Shown here piece after piece: positions 63,499 through 64,000 of a DNA stretch of 64,000 nt. Position 1 is the stretch's first letter, and every line of letters starts with the position of its first letter. The stretch covers positions 124,001-188,000 of the forward strand of contig QEUM01000002.1 in the NCBI GenBank assembly GCA_003577165.1, in the 5' to 3' direction. The stretch comes from Armatimonadota bacterium (lineage in GTDB: Bacteria; Armatimonadota; Fimbriimonadia; Fimbriimonadales; ATM1). A program made the position numbers and the translations under genes. Under the pieces are notes generated by a model. That model worked only from the letters and a program-made list of their open reading frames with translations. It searched no databases and was not told where the DNA came from.

Positions 63499-64000
<502 letters not shown>

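Overview
The window looks like the chromosome of a free-living heterotrophic bacterium of fairly high GC content, most likely an Armatimonadota member of the Fimbriimonadia type. This placement is an inference. It rests on the DUF6754-type membrane locus, the gene orders and a ~150-residue C-terminal domain shared by two secreted proteins. No search was run and no rRNA or tRNA is present. Genes are dense, with many 4-nt start/stop overlaps (ATGA, GTGA, TTGA) and many GTG/TTG starts. No phage, insertion sequence or CRISPR array is visible.

Layout, left: a cut-off TerC-type membrane protein and an FmdB zinc ribbon (1-558), then an SPFH membrane protein plus a ribbon-helix-helix repressor behind a 42-bp palindrome that covers the ribosome-binding site (601-1745). 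A Rieske oxygenase and a small helical protein run leftward (1755-3238). A rightward unit, acsA-coaD-coiled coil-yceD-plsX-fabH-AI-2E (3307-9971), links acetyl-CoA, CoA and fatty-acid/phospholipid initiation. RNase J, an M14 peptidase, a small conserved protein and a leftward group (TolB-like propeller, M28-PDZ peptidase, an unusual tgt, a secreted protein) fill 9985-18734.

Middle: trpDCF with a terminator (18857-21329), an ABC-2 exporter with a TPR protein (21580-24639), the SRP RNA with its own promoter, and dnaX-ybaB-recR (24688-27337). Then come a secreted phosphodiesterase, fhs, a DUS enzyme and a secreted subtilase. A long leftward series, glmU-prs-(six-gene DUF6754 membrane locus)-recO, occupies 35412-42664; this locus is the best candidate for an undescribed system.

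Right: a secreted FG-GAP propeller with terminator, an unknown membrane protein, ispG, a DNA glycosylase, an ECF sigma/anti-sigma pair with an HtrA-like protein lacking catalytic residues, recJ, an aldo/keto reductase, an ACT protein coupled to aspartate kinase, a 1380-residue multi-PAS hybrid kinase, a second ECF sigma operon containing dnaN, an M16 peptidase, and tyrosine-catabolism genes (FAH family, HPPD) running off the right edge.

The many secreted peptidases (S8, M14, M28) and the tyrosine catabolic genes suggest growth on proteinaceous material.
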